Assembly: GCA_964595055.1 (NCBI GenBank)
Contig: CAZQOV010000002.1
Span: 1 to 50,831 of the forward strand
Direction of reading: 5' to 3'
DNA length: 50,831 bases
DNA from: CAYRTD01 sp964595055
GTDB lineage: Bacteria; Bacteroidota; Bacteroidia; Bacteroidales; GCA-2748055
Shown piece after piece: positions 36,726-45,485 of this stretch; positions within the stretch are counted from its first letter, which is position 1; each line of letters opens with the position of its first letter. The notes below the pieces were generated by a model. That model saw nothing but the letters and a program-made list of their open reading frames with translations. It made no database searches and was not told where the DNA came from. The position numbers and the translations under genes were made by a program.

Positions 36726-38114
36726 TTATCTGCCGATCATCCTGGAGGGGTCAACCCATTGGTCGAACTGTTCCTCTGTGAGGTAGCCAAGTTCAAGAGC
36801 AGCCTCCCTAAGCGTGGTGTTGTCACTAAAGGCTTTCTTTGCAATTTCGGCGGCTTTCTCATAACCAATATGAGTGTTTAATGCCGTTACCAGCATCAGA
36901 GAATTGTAAAGATTTTTTTCGATGTTTTCTCTATGTGGCGCAATCCCTATGGCACAGTTGTCATTGAATGATACACAAGCATCACCCAACAATCTGGCCG
37001 ATTCCAGGAAATTATAGATCATCATTGGTTTGAATACATTGAGTTCAAAATGGCCATTGCTTCCGCCGATATTTATGGCAACATCATTTCCCATCACCTG
37101 GGCACAAACCATGGTAATTGCTTCAACCTGTGTAGGATTTACTTTGCCCGGCATGATTGAGGAACCGGGTTCATTTGCCGGGATAATGATTTCACCGATA
37201 CCGCTTCTCGGTCCTGAACTCAAAACACGAATATCGTTGGCAATTTTCATCAAACTGACGGCAACGGTTTTTAAAGCTCCCGAAGCCTCTACAATAGCAT
37301 CGTGAGCCGCAAGAGATTCAAACTTGTTAGCGGCTGTAACAAAGGGCAAACCGGTTAAATCCGCAATTTTTTGAGCAACAAGCTCTGAATAGCCTTTAGG
37401 CGTGTTAATGCCGGTGCCTACGGCTGTACCTCCCAGGGCAAGTTCACGCAGATGCTCCATGGTGTTTTGAATGGCTTTTAATCCGTGGTTGAGCTGTGAA
37501 ACATACGCGGAAAATTCCTGTCCCAAAGTCAATGGTGTGGCATCCATCCAGTGAGTCCGGCCTATTTTTACGATATCATCAAAAGCTTTCGATTTTTCAT
37601 CGAGGGTATCCCTTAGCTTTTTTATTCCCGGTAGAGTTACCTCTACCAGCATTTTATAGGCAGCGATATGCATGGCCGTTGGGAAGGTGTCATTGGAAGA
37701 CTGGGATTTGTTTACATCATCGTTGGGATGAATGAGGCGTGTGCCTTCTCCTAGTTTATTCCCCATTAATACATGAGCCCGGTTGGCAATTACTTCGTTC
37801 ACGTTCATGTTAGACTGAGTTCCTGAACCTGTTTGCCAGACCACAAGGGGAAACTGTTCGTCATGTTTTCCTTCTGATATTTCATCACAAACCTTGGAAA
37901 TCAGATGGGCTTTTTCTTTATCCAGTACTCCCAGTTCTTCATTGGTTTGGGCTGCAGCCTTTTTAAGGTAGGCAAAGGCTCTGATAATCTCACGGGGCAT
38001 GGTTCCTTCCCCGATTTTAAAATTGCTTTTTGAACGCTGGGTTTGCGCCCCCCAGTATTTATCGGCAGGAACCTTTACGGTTCCCATCGTGTCTTTTTCG
38101 GTTCTGAATTTCAT
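36726..38114 (-). CDS. fumC: Fumarate hydratase, class II
   Basis: This 462-aa enzyme hydrates fumarate to L-malate (TCA cycle, or its reductive branch in anaerobes). The family signature GSSIMPGKVNP lies at 317-327, with catalytic Ser318, and the second conserved region GRTHWMDATP holds His188. TGSGTQSNMNVNEV (95-108) is fumarase-specific and separates it from aspartase and argininosuccinate lyase. I start at 38114 (MKFRTEKD), since the eight extra residues are not family-like. It is last in an operon with the ArsC-like and CAP-domain genes; it does not depend on an iron-sulfur cluster. Confidence 0.97.
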   Translation of the reverse strand: MKFRTEKDTMGTVKVPADKYWGAQTQRSKSNFKIGEGTMPREIIRAFAYLKKAAAQTNEELGVLDKEKAHLISKVCDEISEGKHDEQFPLVVWQTGSGTQSNMNVNEVIANRAHVLMGNKLGEGTRLIHPNDDVNKSQSSNDTFPTAMHIAAYKMLVEVTLPGIKKLRDTLDEKSKAFDDIVKIGRTHWMDATPLTLGQEFSAYVSQLNHGLKAIQNTMEHLRELALGGTAVGTGINTPKGYSELVAQKIADLTGLPFVTAANKFESLAAHDAIVEASGALKTVAVSLMKIANDIRVLSSGPRSGIGEIIIPANEPGSSIMPGKVNPTQVEAITMVCAQVMGNDVAINIGGSNGHFELNVFKPMMIYNFLESARLLGDACVSFNDNCAIGIAPHRENIEKNLYNSLMLVTALNTHIGYEKAAEIAKKAFSDNTTLREAALELGYLTEEQFDQWVDPSRMIGR

Positions 38115-38127
38115 GGTCGAATAGATT

Positions 38128-38601
38128 TTAAATTGCATCCGGTATTTCTACCAGCATAATAACAACATAGTGATTATTTTCAGGATCGGTTGAAATTCCG
38201 ACCCCACACTGGGTATATTCTCCCACTAATGATTCAGCATATTCAGGAGAGTTCTTTAGAAAGTTCATTATGGCCCCGGAGGTTTTTTCTTCAATGAAAA
38301 AGGTGAGGAGTTTATGGGAGGTTCCTCCAAGATTGTCGGCTAGTTCATTAAGATCCTGATCAGCTTTTGGGTCATCAAGCGCATAATCATTGGCGGCTAT
38401 TTTCTCTGCCACCATTCTGGCTTCTTTAAAAAGAAGAAATTGTTCCACAAGGCTGTTAAGCTCTTGGCTGGTCCGGTAATTATTAATTTCCAGGTAAACT
38501 TCCCTTTCTATTTGAGAGATCTGGTGAAAGCTTTCTTCTTCTCCGCATCCAGGTGCGAGAAAAAGTATGAAAAGGATGATGATGAACGTGTTTTTATTCA
38601 T
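38128..38601 (-). CDS. CAP-domain-like lipoprotein
   Basis: This 157-aa protein starts MNKNTFIIILFILFLAPGC with a lipobox Cys19, followed by a CAP/SCP-like domain: EREVYLEINNYRTSQELNSL, then FLKNSPEYAESLVGEYTQCG and VGISTDPENNHYVVIMLV. The histidines of the usual CAP cavity are not obvious, so it may be a non-catalytic member. I start at 38601, as the longer frame would run into the ArsC-like gene and lose the signal peptide. It sits 13 bases upstream of fumC. No role is known in relation to fumarase. Confidence 0.75.
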   Translation of the reverse strand: MNKNTFIIILFILFLAPGCGEEESFHQISQIEREVYLEINNYRTSQELNSLVEQFLLFKEARMVAEKIAANDYALDDPKADQDLNELADNLGGTSHKLLTFFIEEKTSGAIMNFLKNSPEYAESLVGEYTQCGVGISTDPENNHYVVIMLVEIPDAI

Positions 38602-38668
38602 GTTTAAAAATTTAATGAACCAGTAAGTGATAAAAGGGAAAAATTTTTCCCTTAGTACATTATCAGAT

Positions 38669-39013
38669 TTAAAAAAGTTTATCAATATTATCTGGCGGAT
38701 CTCCAATCACCGCCTTATGCCTGGATAATACGACAGGTCTTTTGAGAAGTTTCGGATTCTCTGTAATTATCTTTATCCATTCATCATCATTAAATGATTT
38801 TCCTTTTAATTCCTTTTTGTAATGATCTTCCTGTATCCTGACAAGTTCTGAAGGGGGAAGGTTGGATTTAAGAATAATCTCCCTGAGTTCATCTTCAGTA
38901 ATCCCATTTTTTATGTATTCCCTGATTTCAATGTCATCAGTGATGGAACGGAGATGCTCAAGTCCTGCACGGCTTTTTCTACAGCGGTTGTTGTGATATA
39001 TTATGTATGGCAT
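38669..39013 (-). CDS. ArsC/Spx-family thioredoxin-like protein
   Basis: This 114-aa protein has the ArsC-family N-terminus MPYIIYHNNRCRKSRAG, with the redox Cys11, and the C-terminal LLKRPVVLSRHKAVIGDPP typical of the arsenate reductase (glutaredoxin-type)/YffB family. Whether it reduces arsenate is uncertain; such stand-alone members are often uncharacterised. I start at 39013 because the -7 element at 39049-39042 puts the transcript start near 39036, which excludes the ATG at 39040. It heads the operon that continues with the CAP lipoprotein and fumC. Confidence 0.85.
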   Translation of the reverse strand: MPYIIYHNNRCRKSRAGLEHLRSITDDIEIREYIKNGITEDELREIILKSNLPPSELVRIQEDHYKKELKGKSFNDDEWIKIITENPKLLKRPVVLSRHKAVIGDPPDNIDKLF

Positions 39014-39041
39014 AAAAAGATGGTATTTTAACGATTTCATT

Positions 39042-39072
39042 CAAAAATACCAAAAAATGAGAGGATACTCAA
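39042..39072 (-). promoter_or_regulatory. Promoter for the arsC-like / CAP / fumC operon
   Basis: On the minus strand TTG (39072-39070) is followed after 20 bases by TATTTTTG (39049-39042), an exact TAnnTTTG -7 element at a spacing normal for Bacteroidota. It lies 29 bases before the ATG at 39013. This is the best -33/-7 pair found in the window. Confidence 0.6.
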
Positions 39073-39265
39073 TGTTTTTATGAGCAGACTGAATAAGTTC
39101 CTGCCTGTTTATTACGAAAAGGAGTGTTTAGCCATGTGGAATAACTGATTCGAAGGAAAAGAAAACACTTTTAAGAAAATGGCTAATCTGCTTTGGCAAG
39201 GTATAAAAGGAGGCAGTAACGGGACAGTCTGGAATTCGAGACAGCGGATTTTCTCTAAGACTGGA

Positions 39266-40453
39266 TTACCCTAGTTTATTTCTATTGAGAAGTACAATCC
39301 CCACAGCACCAAAGGAGAAAAAAGCGGCATATCGAAAAGTTGACTCAAACCCTATTTTATCTGCCAGGAACCCTGCAAATGTCACCATTACAGCACTGAT
39401 AAAAAAGTTTAGCAACATGAATGTGCCATTCAGGAAAGCCATGCTGCTGGTGCGTTGATCGTGGATAAGGGCAAGCAAAACAGATGTTGGTGCGAAAATA
39501 AAAAAGCCCATTATTCCAAGGATCACAATTTGCCATACCCCTGATGAGATAAGGAAAAGGAGCATAAGGAAAGGAGCAATAATGGTGATCAGGAGAAGGG
39601 TATTGGTTCTTCCCAGTTTATCGGACAGGGAACCGGATATAAAAGTTCCGGTAGCGCCCGATAACTGGAGGATAGAGAGTGAGGCATCGGCAAAAAAATG
39701 GCTCTCTCCCCGTGCTGTCATGAAGGTGGGCAAATATAATGTAAGTGAGGATTTCATGGCACCCAGAAAAAAGGTTATACCGGCAGTAACGGTAAAAACC
39801 GGCAGGTACTTCAGGAAAAGTTTGAAATAATTGAGTCGGTGGGTACTTTTCCTAATATTTCCCGATATTTCTATATCTCGTAGCCTCCAGTACATGAGAC
39901 CGCTTGCAAGCAAGCCGGCAGGCATCATCTTCCATGTACCCTCGAGGCCCCAGAGACTGATGACACCATATATTACCATCGGACCTGCTGTTCTGGCGAG
40001 CTCTCCTCCCAGCATATAAAAGCTCATGCCTTTACCAATCCTTTTTCCTGATATTTTTTTGACCATAACCGGGGTAGGGACGTGAAAGATGGTGGAGCTC
40101 AGACCTGAAACGAGCAGCAAGAGAGCAAGAAAGATATAGGCAGGGGCAATCCCGATTAAACTCATGGCTACTCCGGTAACTGCAGGAGAGAAGATGACCA
40201 GGTAGCGCATTTTCATTCGATCGGCCATAATTCCTACAGCCGGATTGAAAAGGGATGGAATTCTTTGAATGACATGGAGAACTCCGGCCATCCCGTATGA
40301 GATCCCCAGTTTTTCAATAATAAATGGAAGAGCTGGAGCTAGAAAAGAGGTATAAATATCGTGCAGAAAATGGGAGACCCCCAAAAGGGTTACATTTGCG
40401 GAGTGAAAATCATCTCCCTTTCTTCCGGTACTTGTTTTATCAGTCAAATTCAA
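39266..40453 (-). CDS. Major facilitator transporter, fosmidomycin-resistance (Fsr)-like
   Basis: This 395-aa integral membrane protein has about twelve hydrophobic helices. The N-terminus HFLHDIYTSFLAPALPFIIE and the FHVPTPVMVKKISGKRIG / GELARTAGPM segments resemble the Fsr-type major facilitator branch. The charged loop GIMADRMKMR after helix 2 corresponds to the MFS motif A. The substrate is unknown; the Fsr label is by overall resemblance. The start overlaps the stop of the purine nucleoside phosphorylase gene by four bases, so the two are coupled. It is the last gene of the lpxK-pnp-transporter row. Confidence 0.85.
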   Translation of the reverse strand: MNLTDKTSTGRKGDDFHSANVTLLGVSHFLHDIYTSFLAPALPFIIEKLGISYGMAGVLHVIQRIPSLFNPAVGIMADRMKMRYLVIFSPAVTGVAMSLIGIAPAYIFLALLLLVSGLSSTIFHVPTPVMVKKISGKRIGKGMSFYMLGGELARTAGPMVIYGVISLWGLEGTWKMMPAGLLASGLMYWRLRDIEISGNIRKSTHRLNYFKLFLKYLPVFTVTAGITFFLGAMKSSLTLYLPTFMTARGESHFFADASLSILQLSGATGTFISGSLSDKLGRTNTLLLITIIAPFLMLLFLISSGVWQIVILGIMGFFIFAPTSVLLALIHDQRTSSMAFLNGTFMLLNFFISAVMVTFAGFLADKIGFESTFRYAAFFSFGAVGIVLLNRNKLG

Positions 40454-41262
40454 TCTAGTTTCTGAATAAGTTTTTTCATAAGGGTAATCATTCGCGGAGC
40501 TGCTTTACCTGCAGCTTCTTTCACATCTTCTACGGATACCTCAACAATTTTACCGGGAACCCCAAGGTCTGAAATAATTGAGATGGCAAAACAGGGGATG
40601 CCCATCTGATGGGCAACAATTACTTCAGGCACTGTAGACATCCCAACGGCATCTCCTCCTATAATTCGAAAATACTGGTACTCCTTTGGAGTTTCCAGGG
40701 TTGGTCCGGTTACGCCCACATAACAGCCTTTCTGTACCTTAATTTTACTTTCAGCAGCCGCTGTTTCCGCCAAATGAATTAATTTTTTGTTATAAGGCTC
40801 ACTCATATCCGGGAATCGGTCTCCGAACTCTTCATAATGCGGTCCGATAAGGGGATTGGGCATGTGGTTGATGTGATCATCGATAATCATAAGATCCCCG
40901 ATCTCGAAATCCGGATTAATGCCTCCACAGGCATTGGATACAAACAGATATTTGATTCCAAGGTATTTAAATACCCTTATGGGAAAGGTAACCTCCTGCA
41001 TAGTGTAGCCTTCATAATAATGAAACCTGCCCTGCATGGCAACACATTTTTTGCCTCCCAGCTCTCCGAAAATCAATCTCCCAACATGACTCGGGGCAGT
41101 GCTTACCGGGAAATTCGGAATGTCTTTATACTCGATAATCGTTTTGATATCAATGTCATCAACCACACCACCCAGTCCGGTTCCAAGGATAATGGCTACT
41201 TCCGGTTCAAAACTCACCTTATTCTTTATGAAGAGTACGGTTTCTTTTATTGCTTCTAACAT
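40450..41262 (-). CDS. punA: Purine nucleoside phosphorylase (PNP-I, inosine/guanosine type)
   Basis: This 270-aa enzyme splits inosine or guanosine with phosphate into base and ribose-1-phosphate for purine salvage. GTGLGGVVDDI is the phosphate loop, SNACGGINPDFEIGD and GPTLETPKEYQYFRIIG are typical, and GMSTVPEVIVAHQMGI is the C-terminal signature of trimeric PNPs. The start ATG (41262) lies inside the last 44 bases of lpxK, so it is translated as part of the same operon. The length fits the trimeric class (about 270-290). Confidence 0.95.
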   Translation of the reverse strand: MLEAIKETVLFIKNKVSFEPEVAIILGTGLGGVVDDIDIKTIIEYKDIPNFPVSTAPSHVGRLIFGELGGKKCVAMQGRFHYYEGYTMQEVTFPIRVFKYLGIKYLFVSNACGGINPDFEIGDLMIIDDHINHMPNPLIGPHYEEFGDRFPDMSEPYNKKLIHLAETAAAESKIKVQKGCYVGVTGPTLETPKEYQYFRIIGGDAVGMSTVPEVIVAHQMGIPCFAISIISDLGVPGKIVEVSVEDVKEAAGKAAPRMITLMKKLIQKLD

Positions 41263-42304
41263 AATTTATGATTTGTGTATTAAAATTGATTTCATCCTGA
41301 TTGAGAAACTCAACAAAAACGGGGATATAAAACATTCTGTCTGATATTGAGGTCAGTTCTTCTTTAAATTCCCTGAGTTTTACAGCATCTTTTTCTGTTG
41401 TCAGAAGTATGCTGTTTTCCCGCTTCATCCCTGAAAAACGAGCCATGATCTTATGGATGTCTCTGATGGAATATGGATGATGGTCTCCAAATCTGATTTC
41501 ATGGATATCTGTGCTGATTCTTCTGGCAAAGGGTTTGACGGTTCTGGGATTGGCAATTCCTGTTACCAGAAGTATTTCCGGTTTTGTTTTTCGATATTGG
41601 TCAAAATTGCCGGAAAATAAGGGTTGAACATCCCCGGAGGTCAATTGTGTATAGTATAAATGTTGAAAATCATGCAGTTTTGTTTCTTTAGCCCGTATCC
41701 GCATATCAATAGCTTTGAGTTTGCCAGGGGATTTGGTTACAAGAATTATATTTGCCCTTTTTTTTGCTGTCCAGGGTTCTCTTAACCTGCCTGAAGGTAA
41801 GGGTGAATCTTTTATCATGGGGTTGTTGAAATCATCGAGAAGAATACTCATCCCCGGTTTTACATACCGGTGCTGAAATGCATCGTCCAGCAGGATTACA
41901 TCAGGAGCGGGATTATGAGATAAAAGTTTTGTTATACCCCGCCTTCTTTTTTCATCCACGGCTACCATGATTTGGGGAAATTTTCTTTTCATCTGACAGG
42001 GTTCATCACCAATTTGGGAAGAATTCGAATTTTCATCAGCCAGGATAAATCCACGGGTTTTTCTCTTGTATCCCCGACTCAAAACGGCTACCCTGAATTC
42101 TTCTTTTAACAACCTGATCAGGTATTCAATATGTGGTGTTTTTCCGGTTCCTCCAATTCTCAGGTTTCCTACTGAGATAACGGGGATCTTAAAATCTTTT
42201 GAAGGGAGTAAACCCCAGTCGAAGGATTTGTTACGTAAGATAACACCCAGGGTATAAACACCGGATACAGGAAGCAGCAAATATGATAGTAATCCCTTTT
42301 TCAT
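41219..42304 (-). CDS. lpxK: Tetraacyldisaccharide 4'-kinase (lipid A biosynthesis)
   Basis: This 361-aa inner-membrane-associated kinase phosphorylates the 4' position of tetraacyldisaccharide-1-phosphate to make lipid IVA. The N-terminal region is hydrophobic and is followed by the P-loop GNLRIGGTGKT (46-56) and the LSRGYKRKTRGF segment; DDAFQHRYVKPG matches the second conserved motif. It is slightly longer than E. coli LpxK (328 aa). The 3' end overlaps the purine nucleoside phosphorylase gene by 44 bases. sppA lies 252 bases upstream on the same strand. Confidence 0.95.
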   Translation of the reverse strand: MKKGLLSYLLLPVSGVYTLGVILRNKSFDWGLLPSKDFKIPVISVGNLRIGGTGKTPHIEYLIRLLKEEFRVAVLSRGYKRKTRGFILADENSNSSQIGDEPCQMKRKFPQIMVAVDEKRRRGITKLLSHNPAPDVILLDDAFQHRYVKPGMSILLDDFNNPMIKDSPLPSGRLREPWTAKKRANIILVTKSPGKLKAIDMRIRAKETKLHDFQHLYYTQLTSGDVQPLFSGNFDQYRKTKPEILLVTGIANPRTVKPFARRISTDIHEIRFGDHHPYSIRDIHKIMARFSGMKRENSILLTTEKDAVKLREFKEELTSISDRMFYIPVFVEFLNQDEINFNTQIINYVRSNKRNRTLHKE

Positions 42305-42476
42305 CTCGCAGGATGCAAAATTAATAAATTTCGCCGAGGAGAAATGGGATAATGGTAAAAGGGAAAATGAAAAGCTTAAGGAAGCAGCAGCAGTCCCTTT
42401 TTAGCGAACAATGTATTTTAAGAAACTGTTTAAGAATTCAACTGAAAAACTTACAATCTACTGGTCATATGTTCAT

Positions 42477-42525
42477 TTCTCCTCCCAGACCCTGCACCTG
42501 CAGAGGAGAGGGCTTGGGAGAAGAA
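42477..42525. repeat. Imperfect palindromic interspersed repeat
   Basis: TTCTCCTCCCAGACCCT begins at 42477 and its near-complement AGGGCTTGGGAGAAGAA ends at 42525, around a GC-rich centre. Such CTCCTCCC...GGGAG palindromes are common intergenic repeats in Bacteroidota, from memory. It fills part of the 252-base gap between sppA and lpxK. It could act as a terminator or a stabilising RNA hairpin, but no T-run follows. Confidence 0.5.
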
Positions 42526-42556
42526 AAGAAAGAAATGCTTTCTACTGATAATTAAC

Positions 42557-44320
42557 CTATCTTATTCTGACCTCAAAAGGCATTCTTGCCTGCAGCCCTT
42601 TCATAGATTGTATGTCCTTTAGCATTTTGTAATAATAATAATGTTCACCAAGTTCATTTTCGAGAACATCCAGTCTGGCGTTACCTGTAAAGTCCTCAAT
42701 AATTTTCTGGAAAGGATCTGGGATTTCGGGCAATTTAACTGTTCTGTAAGTTTCAATGCCTGCTTCAATAGCTGCCATTTCAATCGCTTTATCAAGTCCT
42801 CCAAATTCATCAATTAATCCGATAGCAAGGGCATCTTCACCGCTATAAACATGTCCCCGGGCAAGCGCATCTACCTCTTCATAGGTCAAATTACGGCCCT
42901 CAGCAACCACATTAACAAATTCTTCATAGAAGTTATCTACTTGTTCTGCTAGTTTTTGTTTTTCAATAGCATTCAGAGGCTTTAAGGGAAAGCCGAAATC
43001 TGCATGCTCATTGGTTTTTACGATATCGGAAGTAATTCCCAGTTTGTCATTCATCAGTTCTTTTAAATTCGGCCATATCCCGAACACACCAATAGAGCCT
43101 GTTATGGTAATTGGACTGGCAAGGATTTTTGTTGCCGGAGCTACAATATAATATGCAGCGGAAGCGGCCACGTCACCCATGGAAGCGATCACCGGTTTTG
43201 TTTCAGTTGCAAGTTTCACTTCTCTCCAAATGATGTCTGAAGCCATTGCAGATCCTCCCGGGGAATTGACCCTCAGAACGATGGCTTTTATTGAACTGTC
43301 TTTTCTTGCCTCCCGTATGCTTTTGGCAAACCTGTCCGCCCCAACCATATCCATCGCCCCTTCGCCATCTATGATATCGCCACTGGCATAAACGACTGCA
43401 ATCTTATCTCTTGCAAGTCCCTTTTGTTTGCGTTTTTTGGGAACTTTATCCAGATTGGCAAATGTCACAGTCTTTATGTCTTTATCCTCGGGTGTTTCAG
43501 TTAATGATTTAATCTCATCAATAAACTGATCATAGTAGATCAGGTCATCTACCAGATTGTTTCTTAACGCATCATCAGCATTAATGGCATTCAAACTGCC
43601 GGCCATCTGGTTTAATTCTTCAACTGAAATTCCACGAGCCGCAGATATCTCATCTACCATATGCCCCCACAAAGAATTCAGATATTGTTGGATTTGCTCA
43701 CGGTTTTCTTCGCTAAGACGCTCATAAAGAAGGGGCTCTACTGCTCCTTTATACTCCCCATGTTTAAACACCTGCATTTCAACCCCAATTTTATCCAGCA
43801 TTCTTTTGATGAAAATTACCTCGGCACTCATTCCAATAATGGGAAGTTGTCCTTCAGGAGCAAGAAAGATCTTATCTGCTGCCGTGGCAAGAAAATAAGA
43901 AGATTGTGTTAACAGGCTCGAGTAACAATAAACAAATTTTCCCTCGCTTTTAAAATCAAGGATGGCATTTCTGATTTCGTTTAATGTGGCTATTCCTGTG
44001 GGAACAATCTCCAGGTTCATTACCATACCGGCAATATTTTCATTTTGTTTTGCCTTTTCCAGATTCTCAAGAATCAAATCCAGTCCTAAACGGCTTTCAG
44101 GCTCAAAAGTAAGAGGACTGAAATACTCGAAAGGGGATTTGGGATGTCTGTCGAATATGGGTTGGCTGAATTCTGCATAAAGTACTGTATTTTCCTCCAG
44201 GGCAACAGGTTTTTCTTTAGAAGCAGCATTAATAATTCCCATAATAATAAATACAAAAATAACCAGGCCTATGATTACGCCAAGTATGGATGCAAATGTG
44301 AATTTGAAGAAGCCTTTCAT
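42557..44320 (-). CDS. sppA: Signal peptide peptidase SppA, 67K type
   Basis: This 587-aa membrane protease cleaves leftover signal peptides. An N-terminal transmembrane helix (about residues 9-30) is followed by two tandem S49 domains. The catalytic pair is likely Lys191 (GEYKGAV) in the first domain and Ser357 (NSPGGSAMASD) in the second, matching E. coli SppA. The length fits the long bacterial form. It is divergent from folK over a 106-base gap and precedes lpxK on the same strand. Confidence 0.95.
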   Translation of the reverse strand: MKGFFKFTFASILGVIIGLVIFVFIIMGIINAASKEKPVALEENTVLYAEFSQPIFDRHPKSPFEYFSPLTFEPESRLGLDLILENLEKAKQNENIAGMVMNLEIVPTGIATLNEIRNAILDFKSEGKFVYCYSSLLTQSSYFLATAADKIFLAPEGQLPIIGMSAEVIFIKRMLDKIGVEMQVFKHGEYKGAVEPLLYERLSEENREQIQQYLNSLWGHMVDEISAARGISVEELNQMAGSLNAINADDALRNNLVDDLIYYDQFIDEIKSLTETPEDKDIKTVTFANLDKVPKKRKQKGLARDKIAVVYASGDIIDGEGAMDMVGADRFAKSIREARKDSSIKAIVLRVNSPGGSAMASDIIWREVKLATETKPVIASMGDVAASAAYYIVAPATKILASPITITGSIGVFGIWPNLKELMNDKLGITSDIVKTNEHADFGFPLKPLNAIEKQKLAEQVDNFYEEFVNVVAEGRNLTYEEVDALARGHVYSGEDALAIGLIDEFGGLDKAIEMAAIEAGIETYRTVKLPEIPDPFQKIIEDFTGNARLDVLENELGEHYYYYKMLKDIQSMKGLQARMPFEVRIR

Positions 44321-44426
44321 TTCATAGTGTTTTTGGGTTAATAAAGATTTTCTTTTTGTTGGACTTGAGCAATAAAGTTACAAAGATTACAAGGATTTAA
44401 ACAAATAAACTTAGTTTTACATTAAA

Positions 44427-44915
44427 TTGTTTATGGAAAATGTTTTTTTATTAACCGGTAGTAACCTTGGAGATCGAAAGGCATTTTTGGATTATGCATG
44501 TCGAGAGATGAAAAAAAAACTCATCATGCGATCCCTTTCTTCACTTTACGAATCCGAACCATGGGGCTATTCAAGTGATATGCCTTATTTGAATCAGTGC
44601 ATGAAAGTTAACACTGATCTTGAGCCCTATGACTTACTCGCTTTTTTGCAAGAGATTGAGAAGAGTGTTGGGAGAACCAAAAAAGGTGGGAAATATGAAG
44701 ATAGACCTCTTGATATGGACATTTTATATTATGGAAAACTCATTATTCAGAGTGAAAAGCTTATCATACCACATCCCAGACTCCATTTACGGGCTTTTAC
44801 TCTTGTTCCACTCAATGAAATAGCTCCTTTATTCAAACATCCCGTATTCATGAAAACCTCTGCTGAGTTGCTCAGGGAATGCAGAGATGAGCAAATGCCC
44901 CGAAAAATTGAATAG
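44427..44915 (+). CDS. folK: 2-amino-4-hydroxy-6-hydroxymethyldihydropteridine pyrophosphokinase
   Basis: This 162-aa enzyme transfers pyrophosphate from ATP to the pterin precursor in folate synthesis. The start GSNLGDRKAFLDYA is the family N-terminus, and the signature RPLDMDILYYG, with the metal-binding Asp pair, follows GRTKKGGKYED. PHPRLHLRAFTLVPLNEIAP is the conserved C-terminal stretch. The chosen ATG at 44427 may be preceded by a second possible one only 6 bases downstream (Met3). It is followed by the rpsT transcription unit and appears to be monocistronic. Confidence 0.95.
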   Translation: MFMENVFLLTGSNLGDRKAFLDYACREMKKKLIMRSLSSLYESEPWGYSSDMPYLNQCMKVNTDLEPYDLLAFLQEIEKSVGRTKKGGKYEDRPLDMDILYYGKLIIQSEKLIIPHPRLHLRAFTLVPLNEIAPLFKHPVFMKTSAELLRECRDEQMPRKIE

Positions 44916-45004
44916 AAATACAACCTTTCCTCCAATATTTTAACAGACAGCATTATTTGTCGCAAAATATTTTTAAATTTCTTTTCATAATAGAATTTAA
45001 TCAT

Positions 45005-45012
45005 TATTTTTG
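45005..45012 (+). promoter_or_regulatory. Promoter -7 element of rpsT
   Basis: TATTTTTGC at 45005-45013 matches the Bacteroidetes -7 consensus TAnnTTTGC, about 50 bases before the rpsT ATG. The -33 region carries a TTTTC sequence close to the consensus TTTG at the proper spacing. Confidence 0.55.
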
Positions 45013-45062
45013 CATCCCGTTTTTCGATAAAAGGAATAGAGAAAATTAAAAAAACGAACATA

Positions 45063-45320
45063 ATGGCAAATCATCCGTCAGCAAAAAAAAGAATGAGACA
45101 AAGCGAGTCCCGCAGGATATCAAATCATTATTATGCCAGGACCATGCGCAAAGCGCTTAAGACCTTAAGATCTGCCACAGAAAGAGAAGAAGCAGAGAAA
45201 ATGTATCCTTCTGTAGTTTCCATGCTCGACAAACTGGTAAAAAAGAAAGTTATCCATAAAAATAAAGCGGCCAATTTAAAATCAAGTCTGGATAAACATC
45301 TGACCGGCTTGAAAGGATAA
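45063..45320 (+). CDS. rpsT: 30S ribosomal protein S20
   Basis: This 85-aa, very basic protein starts MANHPSAKKRMRQSESRR, the typical S20 N-terminus, with the conserved KVIHKNKAANLKSSLDKHL near the C-terminus. It binds 16S rRNA in the body of the small subunit. The length is normal (about 84-88). It is a single-gene unit with its own promoter and a strong terminator. Confidence 0.98.
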   Translation: MANHPSAKKRMRQSESRRISNHYYARTMRKALKTLRSATEREEAEKMYPSVVSMLDKLVKKKVIHKNKAANLKSSLDKHLTGLKG

Positions 45321-45349
45321 TAAATACTTTTTATATAGCTATTCATCAG

Positions 45350-45376
45350 CCACCCTTTTTTCAGGGTGGTTTTTTT
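45350..45376 (+). terminator. Intrinsic terminator of rpsT
   Basis: CCACCCT (45350-45356) pairs with AGGGTGG (45363-45369) around a six-base loop and is followed by a run of seven Ts. It lies 30 bases after the rpsT stop. Confidence 0.88.
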
Positions 45377-45485
45377 GTTTTTCCTGCTTTTCGGAATCTC
45401 ATCCTGTAATCTACAGAAAATCAAATTTATGTAAATAAATACGCTGAGATTTTGGCTTTTTTCCTATTAAGGATAAAAGAGCAGA

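Noticed and set aside
42352..42555. A 67-codon plus-strand frame between sppA and lpxK
   Set aside because: It runs through the palindromic repeat and has no sensible domain.
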